Below, piece after piece: positions 62,829-64,000 of a DNA stretch of 64,000 bases. Numbering within the stretch: the stretch's first letter is position 1; the number at the start of each line of letters is the position of its first letter. The notes beneath the pieces are model-generated. The model had not been told where the DNA came from, searched no databases, and worked only from the letters and a program-made list of their open reading frames with translations. Position numbers and translations under genes: made by a program. Source of the DNA: Sandaracinaceae bacterium (GTDB lineage: Bacteria; Myxococcota_A; Polyangia; Polyangiales; Sandaracinaceae); assembly GCA_020633195.1 (NCBI GenBank), contig JACKEC010000026.1, positions 62,001 through 126,000 of the forward strand, written 5' to 3'.

Positions 62829-64000
62829 GCATCGGCAGAGCGATCCCGCACGAGAGCGCCGAGGGGCACGTCACCGGCGCGGCGCTGTACACGGACGACC
62901 TCGTCGGCCGCTACCCGGGTTGCCTGCACGCGTGGCCGGTCGCGGGGATGCACGCGCACGCGCGGGTGCTCGCGGTCCACGCCGAGGACGCGCTCGCGAT
63001 GCCCGGCGTCGTCACCGTCCTCGACGCGAAGGACGTGCCCGGCGAGAACGACGTCGGCCCGGCCAAGAAGGACGAGACGCTCTTCCCGACCGAGATCGTC
63101 TACTGGGGGCAGCCCGTGGTGTGGGTCCTCGCCGAGACCGAGGAGGCGGCGAAGATGGCCGCGCTCACGGTGCGCGTGGACGTCGAGGCGCTGCCCGCGA
63201 TCACGAGCATCGAGCAGGCGATCGAGCAGGGCAGCTTCCACACCGAGCCGGGCGTGATCGCGCGCGGCGACGCCGAGGGCGCGCTCGCCCGCGCCACGCA
63301 CACGCTCTCGGGCGAGCTCTTCGTCGGCGGCCAGGAGCACTTCTACCTCGAGACCCACGCCTCGATCGCGAGCGTGGACGAGGCGGGCAGCGTGCTCGTG
63401 CAGTCGTCGACTCAGCACCCGACGGAGACCCAGGAGATCGTCGCGCGGGTCCTCGACCTGCCGAAGAACCAGGTCGTGGTGCAGTCGCTGCGGATGGGCG
63501 GCGCGTTCGGCGGCAAGGAGACGCAGGCGAACCCGTGGGCCGCGGTCGCCGCGATCGGCTGCGTCAAGACCGGCCGCCCGGTCCGCGTCCGGCTCGACCG
63601 GATGCGCGACTTCACGATGAGCGGCAAGCGCCACCCGTTCCTCGGCCGCTGGCGCATCGGCTTCGACGACGACGGCCGGATCGAGGCGTACGACCTCGAG
63701 CTCTTCAGCGACGGTGGCTTCTCGCTCGATCTCAGCGCGCCGGTCCTGCACCGCGCGCTCTTCCACGCCGACAACGCGTATTACGTGCCGCACATGCGGG
63801 TGGTCGGCCGCGTGTGCAAGACCAACGCGTGCTCGCACACCGCGTTCCGTGGGTTCGGCGGGCCGCAGGGGATGATCATGATCGAGGACGCGATCGATCG
63901 GATCGCGCGCGATCGCGGCCTGCCGCCGAGCGCGGTGCGCGAGCGCAACTTCTATCGCGCGGGTCACACCACCCACTACGAGCAGCCGCTCGACCAGGCG
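62825..64000 (+). CDS. xdhB: Xanthine dehydrogenase large (molybdopterin) subunit, cut by window edge
   Basis: 392 residues visible of about 750-800. N-terminus IGRAIPHESAEGHVTGAALYTDDL; molybdopterin-binding GGQEHFYLETHASIA, RMGGAFGGKETQANPWAAVAA, VRVRLDRMRDFTMSGKRHPF, and the substrate-site Arg region NACSHTAFRGFGGPQGMIMIE. Oxidises hypoxanthine and xanthine to urate. The catalytic Glu in the C-terminal part is beyond the right edge. Translationally coupled to xdhA. Confidence 0.97.
   Translation, partial: MSIGRAIPHESAEGHVTGAALYTDDLVGRYPGCLHAWPVAGMHAHARVLAVHAEDALAMPGVVTVLDAKDVPGENDVGPAKKDETLFPTEIVYWGQPVVWVLAETEEAAKMAALTVRVDVEALPAITSIEQAIEQGSFHTEPGVIARGDAEGALARATHTLSGELFVGGQEHFYLETHASIASVDEAGSVLVQSSTQHPTETQEIVARVLDLPKNQVVVQSLRMGGAFGGKETQANPWAAVAAIGCVKTGRPVRVRLDRMRDFTMSGKRHPFLGRWRIGFDDDGRIEAYDLELFSDGGFSLDLSAPVLHRALFHADNAYYVPHMRVVGRVCKTNACSHTAFRGFGGPQGMIMIEDAIDRIARDRGLPPSAVRERNFYRAGHTTHYEQPLDQA

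Overview
The window is a GC-rich (roughly 70% or more by eye), densely coding chromosomal segment of a myxobacterium, probably of the Sandaracinaceae/Polyangiales type (inference). The reasons are a MYXO-CTERM tail on one exported protein, a DUF2378/TIGR02265 protein of the Myxococcus paralogous family, AgmX/PglI-type C-terminal domains, two Hanks-type Ser/Thr kinases, many Asp/Ala-rich lipoproteins and a DUF1552/DUF1592 pair. I saw no rRNA, tRNA, IS element, prophage or CRISPR array. Most genes are tightly packed, and 4-nt ATGA/GTGA stop-start overlaps are common.

Layout. 1-4330: metH (C-terminus off the left edge) behind an ArsR-methyltransferase (SahR-like) regulator, with a promoter and an inverted repeat in front. 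4469-8457: small membrane protein, DCC-family protein, kelch lipoprotein, second lipoprotein. 8561-14161 (minus): DUF1552 protein, DUF1592 cytochrome carrying an inserted carbohydrate-binding-like module, M20 peptidase, zinc-ribbon protein. 14185-19039 (plus): YajQ, ECF sigma factor, NrsF-like anti-sigma, vWA lipoprotein, membrane protein. 19036-25206: arrestin-fold protein, an orphan with an HEMLH motif, LOG protein and an exported dikinase-like lipoprotein. 25278-31333: TIGR03790/MYXO-CTERM protein, upp, AgmX-like protein, truncated hemoglobin, M23 peptidase, Ser/Thr kinase. 31579-41900: a six-gene MoxR/DUF58/vWA (Bat-like) operon opened by a membrane protein with a very long Gln-Gly repeat and closed by a P-domain lipoprotein. 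41951-47707: MscS channel fused to a cyclic-nucleotide domain, response regulator, HAD 5'-nucleotidase, membrane protein, divergent EF-Tu. 47749-53193: lipoprotein, membrane protein, PhnD-like protein, response regulator, MFS transporter, PuuD urate hydroxylase. 53349-57571: Cys-rich lipoprotein, a palindromic repeat region, a propeller protein and an alpha/beta hydrolase. 57694-64000: membrane Ser/Thr kinase, NFACT-R protein, and the xanthine dehydrogenase genes xdhC, DUF2378, xdhA, xdhB (cut by the right edge).

How the genes work together. metH and its regulator form a methionine/SAH cycle unit. xdhABC with the distant puuD supply hypoxanthine/xanthine to urate to 5-hydroxyisourate oxidation. 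The MoxR operon looks like a chaperone-ATPase plus vWA envelope complex. The ECF/NrsF pair is a membrane-stress switch next to a vWA surface protein.

Most notable for follow-up: the GWD-like dikinase with a lipoprotein signal, the 49-fold Gln-Gly tract with G-quadruplex-type DNA at the head of the MoxR operon, the two-domain arrestin protein, the carbohydrate-binding insert in the DUF1592 cytochrome, the divergent EF-Tu, and the tandem 70-bp palindromes at 54661-54807. Domain assignments rest on motif recognition by eye; no database search was run.
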